NCBI GenBank assembly: GCA_035578905.1
Contig: JAQJVL010000126.1
Location: 744,001 to 808,000, forward strand
From: Stictocephala bisonia
Taxonomy: Eukaryota; Arthropoda; Insecta; Hemiptera; Membracidae
Direction: 5' to 3'
DNA: 64,000 nucleotides
Part shown: positions 49,850 through 61,788 of the stretch, one piece after another
How the letters are laid out: each line of letters starts with the position of its first letter
Numbering within the stretch: position 1 is the stretch's first letter
Made by a program: the position numbers and the translations under genes
Notes under the pieces: generated by a model
Seen by the model: only the letters and a program-made list of their open reading frames with translations
Databases searched by the model: none
Told to the model about the DNA's origin: nothing

Positions 49850-50230
49850 TACGTTGTGTTGCGTTCAGTTCAGGCGGCAAAATCGCCAAAATGACGAAAC
49901 CGAAAAGTATCGTGACTTGTTTGGATGTCACTTCGGAGAATTCCTTTGATATTGAACTTTAATAGATTGTGTAAGGTGTCGAAGAGTTATTTGGGGGTCA
50001 ACCAGCAGACATCACCACATGCGCACAACTGCGCAAAGAAAAACGTAGTATAAGCATTCCCACCATTTAAATTTGGGAACTCGACAGAAAAAATGACCGA
50101 AATGTCATACGTGTGCCTCGAGCAACGCGCGTCAGCTAAAGCATTAAAAACGCGTGACTGAAGCGGGATCGCCGACTTTCATATTCCGGTTCGGTTTTCG
50201 GGCCGAACGCGTTACATAAAAACATCTGAA
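49850..50230 (+). promoter_or_regulatory. CpG-rich upstream region of the 51480 gene
   Basis: Dense CpG (GCGTTCAG, CAACGCGCGTCAG, AAACGCGTGACTG, GGGCCGAACGCGTTAC) lies 0.6-1 kb upstream of the putative promoter. Two tiny frames are present: ATG at 49890 (25 codons) and ATG at 50093 (22 codons, starting MTEMSYVCLEQRAS). These could be small peptides, an upstream non-coding exon or regulatory DNA. Confidence 0.28.
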
Positions 50231-50837
50231 AGGAGAGGAATATTTGTTCTTAACTTACCTTGATAATGAAGACAAATTTAGTTTCTTTTTAACACAAGTT
50301 ATGAACATAATCTATTGAAACTTACTTTGATAAGAGTTTCGGTCTTTATTGTCCAATCATGGCAATGAAATTGGTTCTATCATGTCAAAACAACCTGTAT
50401 ACTCTTTATTTAGTAACCTTTCGGAGCAAATCTTAATGTATAATCAAGGTGTTGATTCAATTTTATATAATGTTGATTTAAATAATGCAATCAGGCATAG
50501 GTATTAAATTAATCCAGCATGGGAAGTTTGGATTTGCTAAATGGTAGGACATAACTATTAGTGAAATGACAATAACAAATATGGGTAAAATAATATATTA
50601 TTAATAAATTGAGCTCCTGATGAGCAAAACGAACAACCTAGAGGGGTCTATATAATAAATTGTTCATTAAAAGCATTTCCCATATAAATCCGCTACGTTA
50701 AAGTGGCTGCAGACGTATTTATCTAGGTACAAGTACACTGACATATCTCGCTATAGTGTTCTGTAGTAGTGCATGTGTGTAAACAACTTGTACTGGTGTA
50801 TGTGTACGGACTCGTTATCTTTACACACCCACGGAGC

Positions 50838-50867
50838 TATAAAGCCACGTTACCGCGTTTTTTATCA
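50838..50867 (+). promoter_or_regulatory. Candidate core promoter: TATA box plus initiator
   Basis: TATAAA at 50838-50843 is followed by an initiator-like TCAATG whose A is at 50867, placing the TATA box about 29 bases upstream of the putative start, the usual spacing in arthropod promoters. It lies at the left edge of the GC-rich leader of the 51480 exon. A second initiator-like TCAGT at 51264-51268 could be an alternative start inside the leader. No transcript evidence is available. Confidence 0.4.
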
Positions 50868-51479
50868 ATGTAAAAACTCTCTCTTTGTGAATCGAATTGT
50901 ATAACGAGTGTGAGTGAGCGATCTTTGTTTCTTTGTGCAGACTCCCCAAACACTCTCTCTTTCTCTTGCCGCCCCTCCTCAGTGCCAGACGCCCCCCACT
51001 CTGTGAGGTTCCCCGCCCGATCCCCACTACCGCCCCTTCCGTAGCAGACCGCGCTCACGCCAGCTCGCGCCGCACCACAACATAGTAATCCGTCAGACCA
51101 CGAGCTAGGCTACCTCTTTTTAGTTAGTTTTTTTTACCCCTTTAAGTTTCCCCTTTATCATTTTATTTTAATTTCTCCCAGTTTCATCGATGTGTCCCTC
51201 CCGTTTCAACAGGAACAGCGACAAGTGAAAGAGTATTTCGGCCGTTTTGTCCCAGTGCGGCGGTCAGTGGTGTTTTCGGCGCTGGCTGGCAGCCGACCAA
51301 AAGCGCGTGTGATCCTAACCTAACTACTGGGACTTTTAAATAGCACCGCGACGTGATTGAGAGTCCCGGCGCAGCAACACTGAATCTATCAGCTGTTCTC
51401 TTCGGTCTGGATCTGTTTACAAACACAAACTGCGGTGTCCGGTCGGAGTGTTATGTGCTGACGAAGTGTGGACGAGGGT
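50868..51479 (+). other. Putative 5' untranslated leader with short upstream ORFs
   Basis: This ~610-base stretch is much richer in G+C and CpG than its surroundings and has no long frame joined to the main start. It contains at least three upstream ATGs with early stops: ATG-TAA at 50868, a 12-codon frame at 51190-51228, and ATG-TGC-TGA at 51453-51461, only 18 bases before the main ATG. Such uORFs usually dampen main-frame translation, so translational control is plausible but inferred. Longer overlapping frames in other phases lack a proper ATG and look like chance products of the GC content. Confidence 0.4.
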
Positions 51480-51671
51480 ATGGAAAGCACTGTGGTAGAG
51501 TACCGAGCCCGATCGGGCCTAGAGTACCACAATTCACCCTTGGGTGGCACCACTATTTCCGAGTGCAACGACTACAATCAACAGCGAAATGAGGACCTCA
51601 ACAAACACTGGTACAGCAACCCCGGTACACCGCCCACGCTGGTCAGCATCGTCTCCCCCCAGCCCATCAAG
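51480..51671 (+). CDS. N-terminal coding exon (64 codons) of an unidentified gene, possibly a transcription regulator
   Basis: The ATG has G at -3 and G at +4, a good initiation context, and is preceded by an in-frame TGA at 51459-51461, so this start is firm if the exon is real. Sixty-four codons follow to a donor AAG|GTACTT at 51672, so the exon ends in phase 0. The peptide begins MESTVVEYRARSG, is hydrophilic, has no signal peptide or membrane segment, and ends in a Pro/Ser/Thr-rich stretch with the motif GTPPTLVSIVSPQPIK. Such low-complexity N termini are common in transcription factors. No catalytic or DNA-binding domain lies in the exon. The body must lie downstream of a long intron, beyond the window or in exons I could not recognise. 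The frame would otherwise run on to 51701, and that 10-residue tail looks intronic. I do not recognise the family; 'transcription regulator' is inference from composition, the CpG-rich leader and long introns. Confidence 0.62.
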
Positions 51672-52447
51672 GTACTTCACCTATGTTCAACTCATTCATA
51701 GATAATACGATCTTCATTCCCTTATGTAGATCTCGAAATATAGGCTAAATAGGTTACTGATTTTGACTATATTTTAATTTAATTCGTACTCGTTAATCGA
51801 ATTTTTACGAATATTAAGATTGATTTTTGATCTAGGGAATGAATATTTTTAGTTGGCGGTTTAATCAAAGTTGATGTCAATAATTCCAGTCAGTTTAACA
51901 AAAAATAAAATATTTAAAAGATGAGAAAAAGCTCCGGTCTAAAAAGGTATAATTGAGTACTTTTATTGTCATTAGATCGTATAATAAATATTTTAATGAT
52001 TGATATGTATCATAGCTAATAACTTACTGTAGCTGCATAATCTAACATTATTGAAAACTAAGTCAATTTTTCAAATAAAACTATTAATCGTTTTTAAGAA
52101 AATTAGCCTAAATTCCATTGTGCATATAACATTTAAATTTATTTTTGTCACTAAACCCATTTAGGCCTTTAACAACTGTAGTTAGGCCTAAATTTAAGGT
52201 TAGGCTAGCTTTAAAACATACTCCACGTAGAAAGCGATCTAATCTTGACGCCTAAACTTACTGTAGTGTTTGTAGACCTACAATAGGCTACATCAAACGC
52301 ATTGTGTGCACACTGCACTCGACAAGTACAGAATACTGGAGTAGCAGACTCAATGGGCGTTGCCTCTGAGGTTTTGTGTGATATTGACAAAGAGAAAGAA
52401 AGCAGATATTTGTCGTTTTGTCCTCGTCTTCAATGCGGTGTACTTCG

Positions 52448-53655
52448 GCGACGAAATGGGATTTCCTATTTAGGTATATGGAGAGTGGATAGATAAGGTG
52501 GTTGTTGGTCGGCCTAAACGAAATATGATTTAAAAGACTTACATGAGGGTGGTTGTACAAGGTGGTTTTGTTAAGCTATTTACAACGAATTGAGTTTTTT
52601 GTTGCCCTACATTTACTTTTCAGCGCGGTTGGATTTATGACGAAATGGGAGATCAGATTATTTACACGTAGAATGGTTGGACAAGGTGCAATTGGTCAGC
52701 CTATTTACGACAAAATGGGAGTTTAGATTATTTACATGGAGGGTGGTTGGATTTATGACGAAATGGGAGATTAGATTATTTACACGTAGAATGGTTGGAC
52801 AAGGTGCAATTGGTCAGCCTATTTACGACAAAATGGGAGTTTAGATTATTTACGGAAGGTGGTTGGATTTATGACGAAATGGGAGATTAGATTATTTACA
52901 CGTAGAATGGTTGGACCAGGTGCTTATTGGTCAGACTATTTTTGACGAAATGGGATTTGGATTATTTTCATGGAGGGTGGTTGGGTAAGATGCTTATTGG
53001 TCAGCATATTTACGACGAAATGTGGTTTTATATTATTTACATGGAGTGTGGTTTGATAAGGAGCTTATTAGTCAGCCTATTATCGAGGAAATGGGATTTT
53101 AGATTATTTACATGGAGGGTGGTTGGATAAGGAGCTTATTGATCGGCCTATTTACGACGAAATGGGGTTTTATATTATTTATATGGAGTGTGGTTTGATA
53201 AGGAGCTTATTAGTCAGCCTATTTACGACGAAATGGGAGTTTAGATTATTTACATGAAGAGCGGTTGATATGATGTTTATTGGTCAGCCTCTTCTGACAA
53301 CATGGGATTTTAGATTATTTACATGGAGGGCGGTTGGATAAGACGCTTATTGGTTAGCCTCTTTACGACGAAACGGGAGTTTCGATTATTTACATGAAGA
53401 GCGGTTGATATGATGTTTATTGGTCAGCCTCTTCTGACAACATGGGATTTTAGATTATTTACATGGAGGGCGGTTGGATAAGACGCTTATTGGTTAGCCT
53501 CTTTACGACGAAACGGGAGTTTCGATTATTTACATGGAGGGTGGTTGTTTAAGGAGATTATTGGTCAGCCTATTTACGACGAAATGGGAGTTTAGATTAT
53601 TTACATAGAGGGTGGTTGGTAGGAAATATTCTTTGAGTGCCTATTGGGCAGCCTA
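52448..53655 (+). repeat. ~71-bp diverged tandem array, about 17 copies, inside the putative first intron
   Basis: The core unit is built from TTGGTCAGCCTATTTACGAC, GAAATGGGAGTTTAGATTAT and TTACATGGAGGGTGGTTGG. Copies differ much more than in the other arrays, except for an exact two-unit (140-bp) block at 53251-53390 that is repeated from 53391. Confidence 0.92.
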
Positions 53656-56022
53656 TTTATATGTTACAAACCCACTTGTTTTTTTTGTTTTTTTGTTTTT
53701 TGTATTTACATGAATGCCAAATATGGATATAATGCCTTTTTAGTTGATTGTTCACGTAAGCTTTTAACTTTATTCACAACTATTAAATACAGTGTTTCAT
53801 TAATCGTTGAACGTTTCGTATAGAAGGTGAACGGAAACATCAAGGCGGAGTCTGCGTGTTTAAGGCAGATATAATCTTAAAACAGAGAGTGTGTACAAGA
53901 GTAGGCTTTTTGAGTAATGGCGACTGCCGAGCTGTGAGCAACAGGGTCTAAAAGGTCCGCATAGTTGGAATAGGCCCGTCTGGAGGGTAGGTCAGGTGGT
54001 ATTGTCTCCCCCTCTCTTCAGGGCCCTTTGTCAGCCCTCGGAGACCTGTAGGATTTATTATACTAGTCTCCGTTCTTTGTAATTTGTTCTCAGAACATTT
54101 GTTAATCTCAAGCGAGCTTTGTTAGCCCTAAAACACCTTGTATACAATGGCTCCAACATCGTTAATTATCAACTTCTCTCACATATCAGGAATCAATTAA
54201 AGAAGTGAAACCATCCTTTGAGAAGAGTGTTGATAGCTCGTTATCTGGAGCTGATTTGTACTCCTCTAAGTTTCTATAATATTCAGTGGTGAAAAGTCAA
54301 AACCGCCATCAAAACCCTCTCCATACAAGTATTTCATTTAGTACTTTTTGATATTGTACGAGTAAAACAACCCTAAACTAGATAACTATTATATTTTATA
54401 CAATTAGGCTAATGACTTAACGATGACGTGAAATTTGGAGGAGGTTTACTTAATTTGATCAGTAAAAAGGACCTCCAATTAATTGTCTGTAACGTACAAT
54501 AAAATGTTTATAAGTTAATGAAATTTTTATAAACTAAAAAACCTCTTTAATTTACTTTCTCTGATCATTGTTTTTCAAGTAAAATCATCAATATCAACAA
54601 ATTTTCAGATTTAGAGAGGGAAAATACATGGAATACGAATTAGTGGTTAACAAAATTAAATAATGTAACCTACAATGTTATTCTAAAATATGTTTACAAA
54701 ATGATATTTCAACTGGATGTTACTTAGTGATGTGTTATTGCTTTGTAGAGTTATTTTAAATATTATAGGTATGTTTGTTTATGTTTTAATGGCCTAATGA
54801 TATTTATTAATAATATTGTCTTTTACTTTGATTAAACCGTACACTTTCCTAAAAACCCTACACTCCAAAATCTTAATATTGGAGAGATTTTAGCATAGTA
54901 TTGTTTTTTTATTCTTCAACGAAGTTTTACATGAATTTTTAATTATGTATATTATAAAAGAAAACATTCGACAACCCATAATTTCTGTTGTATCTAGAGA
55001 AAGAAAAATATTTACCACTCGATGCGATTTTGTTATTGTTACCTAATTTGTTGATAGTTTTGATAGTTATAGGCAGAGGTTAAATAGACATAAATACGGT
55101 ATCTCAATTTTCTGTTGAGAAGTTTATGATGGATAGATATAGGATATATAAATAATTACAACAGTCCACTTACCCATCCTTCAGTAATCACCTATTCTGG
55201 CGCTACTGTTCAATATAGTATCAAGATGGATTCAAACAATTTACTCTCTAATTTAAGAATTTTAAATTAAGTTAAGAAAAAATTAAATGTAGAAACCAAC
55301 GAACATATAAGATACGTCTTTATTGGTACGTACTGAAATTTGTAGTAAATGTAGATGAGTGCATGGTAACTGAACAATTACTCTTCTAGATTCAACATTT
55401 CCTGCAATATTTAGTAAACTATCAATTAGTACCACCCTTAAAAAAACTATCTTTCACAATCCAAGCTGTCAACTTTGACTAACTAACGCCAAGTTATTAC
55501 TGGCGTGGATTATTTATTGCTAATAATGTTAATGAAGGCAATTTTGAGATATTCTCACTGTTAGATTAAACAAAGAGCAATCCAGTTTCATCTGTTTGAA
55601 GTGAATAAAAATCAAAAACTGTAAATACACTAAAAAATGTAATATTTACGTTTATACATAAGATAGGCATAAATCGTTTTTAAAACAGTACTACATACGT
55701 TTTTTATAGTATTAGTAACTTTCCAATTAGTCTTGGAGAATAACATTTTTCGAATTCAGTACAAATGTGCGAAAATCTGAAAAAAATTGTGTTGTGAAAA
55801 ATTGTTACGAAAAATTAAATTAGTTACATTTTTTTTACATTTAAACAAAAAGTTCAGAATATATTCGATAATTAATGAAAATATTAGCCACTTAACAACA
55901 AATAGTTATTTCCCCAATCAAATCATACATAACCGTTAGTAAATGTTTAAACAGAAAAAACTAAAATATACAGTATCAATCAATTGATCTAGTTGATAAC
56001 AACTAACATGTTTTGATAATAT

Positions 56023-56041
56023 AAAAAAAAAAAAAAAAAAA
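56023..56041 (+). repeat. 19-base A tract
   Basis: An uninterrupted run of A. No target duplication or element body is visible upstream, so I do not call it a retroelement tail. Confidence 0.9.
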
Positions 56042-56334
56042 CTAATGAACAATAAATCTACATTGCTATAAAGGGTAGAATGCTGGTGAAAGTGTTATGT
56101 TTAGAAATTATAGATTATTGGTTACAGTATTTTTATTTCAAATTACATGTGTATATTTACATACAATCACGGATCATTTTTGCTACATTTTTATCTACGT
56201 AATCGTGAACTGCACGTTTCATGTCCGACTTGCATTTTATTTATTTTATTATATTATGTGTAGTTCTGTATTTTCAACAGGAACACAAACGGATTCCATT
56301 ACTTGGATTTCAAATAGGATTATACTTTTTTTTT

Positions 56335-56374
56335 AATATCCGTATAATCCCATTGAAAACATTATACGGATATT
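56335..56374. repeat. Perfect 14-bp hairpin
   Basis: AATATCCGTATAAT (56335-56348) and ATTATACGGATATT (56361-56374). GGGATTATA or its complement also recurs on both sides (56316, 56345, 56378), suggesting a local duplication. Confidence 0.85.
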
Positions 56375-57124
56375 AAATGGGATTATATCGGTATAATTAT
56401 TTACTATCCCATACAGTAATTATCTCACTGAAATATGTTTACGGTGTCCATAGTTTGATAAATGTTCAAATTCCATCTTTGAGAAACAAAAATTTAATAA
56501 CATAAGTATCATTAGTTAAATTGGTGATTAATTCAATTAAAATAACCAAACTATAAGCTCATCTACGTATGTATTCACAAATACAAATTTAGATTTACTT
56601 TATGTATATTAAGGCAAATAATTTGTATAAATACTTTGTCAATAACATAATAAATCAAACGTATCATTATCGTTGATTATTAACTTAATACGAAGTAAAA
56701 TAAAATATTAAGAAATGATGTCTTAGAAAATTATACAAACGTACAAAATTATATCATGTGTTTTCTCAAGAAACTAAAAATAATAAGTCTTAGGGACTTA
56801 TTTTTCGTGTGGGAATGTTGCAATTTATAAACTTATTTTGTAAAAATGGCGTTTGCCGTGTATGTAAATATATACATATGTGTATGTACATAGTGTGTAT
56901 GTAAATATAAACACTTTAACAACTTAACATTTATTCTTGTAAGACTTTATTAAAAAAGGTTCCATACTATTAAAAAAATACATAATTGTAGCTCATTTTT
57001 CAGAGAGAAAATCTGTGTAAAAACTAATAGATAGTGTTTAGAACAAGAGTAGATAATAACATTTAGTGTCATTAAATGTAACCATTGATAACACTAGACA
57101 ATAAACATGGTAAGTTGTGATTAA

Positions 57125-57167
57125 AAGTCGGCTTACAATATGTTAGATAGATTAAGTAAGCCGACTT
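57125..57167. repeat. Perfect 12-bp hairpin
   Basis: AAGTCGGCTTAC (57125-57136) and GTAAGCCGACTT (57156-57167). Confidence 0.82.
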
Positions 57168-57867
57168 ACAGTAGGTCTATTGTCTGTAACGAAATCTGCC
57201 TGAATAAATTGTTGTTTCTGTAGAATTTACTGTCCTATTTGATAAGAAACTAGGAAATTAAGTTACAAGTATGTATTTTATTACTAAGATTTTTTTTCAG
57301 AGCATATGTAGTTTTAAAAAAACTGAAGCCTTTTTTAACTATAAATATATATATTAGGCTTACCATATTCACTGTCACAGCTTAGTTTTAAAATAAGCTG
57401 CCAAGAAGAGAGGTGAATATTGAAAATATTATTTTACAATTTATTAAAGTTTTATTTATCGATGATAAAGGTAATTTTGGCGATACACAGTAGAATAAAT
57501 AAGTTTTATGTAGAAGACAGTGGGGCTTCACTATAACAGTACGTAGCAAATCTATGTATCAGACATACACCACATAAAGGCTAACCAACAAATGTTAAGT
57601 TGATGTAAACCGATATAATGTATAGATTACATTACCAGAACGTGTGAGCTAACTGCTTTCCCATGACTTGTACACGACCTCAAGCATATACGGGCCATGG
57701 CTTAGGATCAACCTACTTTAGAATTGTTAACCAAATAATCTTAAAATGCGTCCTCCGAGTTAGCGTAGTAATAAGCATTAAATAATAAATTAAAGGAGTT
57801 AGCAGATAGCTAAAAACAATTAAAGTTATTGCAGACAATTTTGACAATTTCGCGAGGACTATTATAT

Positions 57868-57910
57868 GCATTATTATTAGCTGAACCCGCCCGCTTCACC
57901 GGTCGTAATA
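57868..57910 (+). mobile_element. Possible element terminus motif
   Basis: ATTAGCTGAACCCGCCCGCT followed by TCACCGG resembles the conserved 'AGCTGAACCCGYGCGCTTCGC' motif at the ends of many arthropod interspersed elements. Retroelement-like phrases continue at 58700-58960 (CCAAAGTTGTAGATCGCC, TACAAAATTTCAGCCTCGTA), so a ~1-kb decayed element may span 57.87-58.99 kb. Confidence 0.3.
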
Positions 57911-58372
57911 TTGAGTTTGAAGTCTTGCAATCAAAATATAAGTGAAAATTCCAACATTTCAAGAACATCAAAAAATTACTTAGTAAATCAAAACTAAACA
58001 TTGTTTTTGAAAAAAAAACAAAATTATTTAATATAGCATCCAATTTAGAACAGCTGATGTTATGAATAATTTACTACTTTACTTGAAGTTTATCCTACTT
58101 CAATTTTATTCAATTTGTTTTTATTTAACAGCTGTTAATCAAATAAATCAATCAATTAATATACCTCTATAAGAATACCATGGACATTTTGGAGGGCAGT
58201 GGGACGGAGTCCGGAGGTCGGAGGAGAAAATCCTTTCTTAGTGAGCCTCTAGAGGCCAAGATAAACCTATGTAAAAATGTTCAAGTAATCAGACGTATAG
58301 TTTTGGAGAAATAGTGATGAGTGGTAAATAACTTTTATATAAATAGATTTTTTAAATTAAATTAATTCCGAT

Positions 58373-58650
58373 TGAAATCAGTTTGTTCTCTTAGATAATA
58401 AAAGTTTCAGTCTAGAAAGATCTAAGTACTTTTAGAGGGCGCAAAGTACGGTAATTAACTCTGAATCAGTGAAATATCGTGTGTCTAGCCATGTTTAGCC
58501 ACGTCCTATGACCTGGCTATACATGTGTTCAGGTTAAAATGTATATTTTCCCATTGAATACAGTATGTTCTCCTAGATAACAAAGTTTTACAGTCTAGAA
58601 AAATCTGTTAGTCTACTCTTAGAGGCCGTAAATTAACCAATTTAATTTAC
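58373..58650 (+). repeat. Diverged direct duplication, ~180-bp spacing
   Basis: GTTCTCTTAGATAATAAAAG with CAGTCTAGAAAGATCT and CTTTTAGAGG (58384-58437) recurs as GTTCTCCTAGATAACAAAG with CAGTCTAGAAAAATCT and CTCTTAGAGG (58569-58625). Flanking ATTGAAATCAGT and ATTGAATACAGT also match. Confidence 0.6.
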
Positions 58651-60699
58651 ACGCACAAATTAAGAATCTAGCTCTACGTAAGGACAAAGGAGGTGAGATA
58701 GAGCAAAAAGTCATAGAGCCAAAGTTGTAGATCGCCTCAAATCAGGCACAGAAAATGGCGTTAGTTTTGCTGTAGAACCGTTCATATAGCCTTTAAAGTC
58801 CAAATAGAGAAACGCTGTTTTTGGCATTTAAAATGTTTGGCACTAAAAAGGCTGCCATCTTCGATCTAGTAAGAATTTTTCAAAATCCCTTCTTATTGCA
58901 CATATACAACATAATAACCTTTGATTTTACAAAATTTCAGCCTCGTAGGCTTAGTACTTTTTTGCTTACAACGATGAATATAAATAGATGAAACGTAAAA
59001 AATTATATAGTTGAACACTTTTTTATTTTAGAATTTTGTATCCCTTTCATTTCAATATTGAAGTAGTCTACGTACCGGTTTAACAAAGCGGTATTTATAG
59101 TATTGTAGTTGCATTTTAGATAAGAATAGTTTAGTATTTTTTACACAGTTAAATAAACATGCCTCTTATTTCTTTTTAGAAACGAGAATTTAATATTCGA
59201 TTTCGATTATTCTAAAATGTTTCTAAATATTTGACATTTCTAGAATTATGAAAATGGAACTGTACTGTATGACTATATGTACTGAGTATTGCAGTAAGCA
59301 ATATGAGTTATTATTAGGCCTAATCTGCAAATAGTAACATAACCTTTTGAAAACTACTTTTAGGAGTTTTATATTAAATTTATTTATGCAACAAGTTAAT
59401 ACAGCATTGTTACCTATGTAACAACGTAAATTATGAAAGATACGTTCAATATATTTTCTTATTACATCAATACAGTCATATTTAACAATATATCGCAAAC
59501 TATGATTTTAACATGAATAGACCATACATATATTTCATTTTTATTTTATTTATTTATTTTTTTTACATGCACAATACAATATTATGTTATTGTTACCCAA
59601 ACAAATATTTAGTATGGCTCGACATTGCTGAATGAATGCTTTTTTCTAAAAGATTTTTGCAAAATATATACAGTATTGAGGTAAATTCATTGTGACTGCC
59701 ACATATGAAATTGACGAGTCATTAGATATTGCTAATATGGTTTTTACTTATAATTGCTGTATAATTACAGAGTTCACAACTTCCCAAAAAGCCAAGTGAA
59801 ACTGTTGTTTCTAGTTGAACTACCAAGCAACTAGTTATCAGTTAATAAACTCACGCGAAGTAGGTTTTTATGTTTGTCAATCATTTGTTTCAAAATTAAA
59901 TTTTAACCAACTGGATTTTTATGTTTCTTTCACTGTGTTCGAATCTTTTAAAGGGAGGTTAAGAATTAAACTTATTCATGGCTCAAGTAATTGCCACCCA
60001 GCCGTTTAGCACCTCCACTAGTGTGATTTCACGCAAAAACTCATTGATCAAGAATGCATTTGAACGACTCTACTCTGCTGCAAATGATCATTTAACTTTA
60101 TATAAATTGTTTTTTCTTGCGTTATACACGAAGATATACGACATCCCCATCTTAATCACACCAGGATAACTCAAAACCTCTCTGATTGGAGTCTATGAAA
60201 CTACTTTTCTCTTTTACCCCAGAAATAAGATATGCAAATGGATGACAAGCTGTTGGAATTGTGCTAAGTCTAACTAAACAACATTAATAAAGACTAGCCG
60301 GTAGCTTTGTTGGTTAAATTTGAGTTCAAGACTAAACTTTCCGGAGTTAAACGACTTTAACTTATAAAGAAATATTTTGCCTTAGCTAGCCTAAATAGGT
60401 AGTCATTTCGTTCTATCATCTACACATATTTGCCAGTTATTCATTCATTACCATCAATGTTTACTCTACATCAATGTTCATTACTTGTGGTTGGGATATT
60501 TGTGTAAAGAGAACCAATATATTAAAGGATCATGTGGAAAAATTGATTTTTTACCGAAGGAAAGTTTTGTTTGACATAAAATGGTTAGAAATTTAAAACA
60601 AAAACATATTCATTTTCTTCCCTTCATTTCTCAGATGAAAGACTCGTTACCTTCAGTTTATAATTACAATAGTTCTTAAAATGTTTCAACGATCGCCTT

Positions 60700-60963
60700 C
60701 AAGATGTTAGCCTAGTCGTACTGTACAGCTGTACGCCCGTAGTAACCTGATCCCGCGTCATTGTAATATTTTAATGACTATTGCATCTTGACACGTTGAC
60801 CAGTAATTACCGCGCGACACAAACCGCCGTCCTGTAAGTAGCCAATGGTACCCGCACCGATGTATAATTGGCGAGACGGTGGGCAAAACACACAGGGTGC
60901 GTCATCCGTTATTATTCTATTAAACACTTTTAAATTATATAGTTTAGCGATCAATGCCCACAC
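60700..60963. other. GC-richer patch with a 61-codon minus frame
   Basis: The minus frame 60963-60778 contains DDAPCVFCPPSRQLYIGAGT and GYLQDGGLCRAVITGQRVK. It is protein-like but unrecognised, lies inside the putative first intron and may be transposon-derived. Confidence 0.2.
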
Positions 60964-61199
60964 TACGAGTTCTTAGAGTAAATAACAGTTAAATAATCCA
61001 ATTTAACATGTTAAAAAATGTGTGTACGTATATTTTGTATCGATATATTGTTGGATTGAGAATTATGGGAACGTTAATTAGAAGTCATATGTGTATGGTT
61101 AATACAAAGAGACAGTTAACAATTTTATGTGAAGAATGATGTAACAAAAAGTAGTTAGGAATTGTGTGAATTGTATTTAAGGGCAAGAGGTATAGAAGT

Positions 61200-61510
61200 T
61201 TTATTAAAGGGCGGGTTGGAGAGGGACGTTTTCTTAAGACAGGTTGTGAGTGTGCGAGAAGAGTACGGGGGAAAGAGCAGTTGGAAGTTGTTTGTGATCG
61301 AAGGGTGGAAAAAAGAGTAGATTGGAGTTTACGTTATGGACGGTAAGGAGATGAGTAGTGGGGAGTTAGTGACGTATAATGGGGAATAAGGAGTAATGTG
61401 TTTTATGCGATAGATGGCGGAGAAAGGAGTAGTAGAGAGTTTTATGTCAAGGATATATGGTAAATGAGCAATTAAACGTTGCATGTGAAAGATGGTTGGA
61501 GAAGAGATGG
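61200..61510 (+). repeat. Decayed G/A-rich tandem repeat, ~40-bp period
   Basis: Blocks like GGAGAAAGGAGTAGTAGAGA, TAATGGGGAATAAGGAGTAA and AGATGGTTGGAGAAGAGATG, each followed by TTTTATG or GTTTACG, recur at roughly 38-42 bp. The strand is nearly free of C. The period is blurred, so the boundaries are approximate. Confidence 0.5.
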
Positions 61511-61758
61511 GAAATAACTATTATCTGTTTATAAAAACACTCCTGACTTCAGAAAGTGTTTCTTGTTTTATGTACCTTACTTATTTGGGATTATTGTCGA
61601 AATATTGGCGTTGTGAGGATTGGCTTGAAACTGATTTTTTAATGAAGAGGTGATAAAAGCTTACATAAAATGATAATAACCTTTCTAATTAAAATTTTTG
61701 TTACAGTTAATTTCTCGAATAAATCTCATATAAAAATATGTAACCTTAAAATAGTTAG

Positions 61759-61788
61759 TGTGTGTATATATATATATATATATATATT
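61759..61788 (+). repeat. (GT)n(TA)n microsatellite
   Basis: GTGTGTGTA followed by about eleven TA steps, ending 61787. An ordinary simple repeat. Confidence 0.93.

Noticed and set aside
51468..51479. Upstream start for the 51480 exon
   Set aside because: The codon at 51468 is GTG, not ATG; a TGA lies in frame at 51459, and the ATG at 51480 has a better context.
51353..51592. 80-codon plus frame overlapping the leader and first exon
   Set aside because: It starts at a TTG, is out of frame with the ATG at 51480 and reflects low stop density in GC-rich DNA.
53827..54047. Small exons at 53827-53860 and 54022-54047 after AG acceptors
   Set aside because: The second acceptor (CCCCCTCTCTTCAG) is good, but no open phase-0 frame ends at a convincing donor, so neither could be supported as a coding exon.
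56097..56336. 79-codon plus frame with hydrophobic segments as a membrane protein
   Set aside because: Phe/Ile/Tyr richness is expected from T-rich DNA; there is no supporting context.
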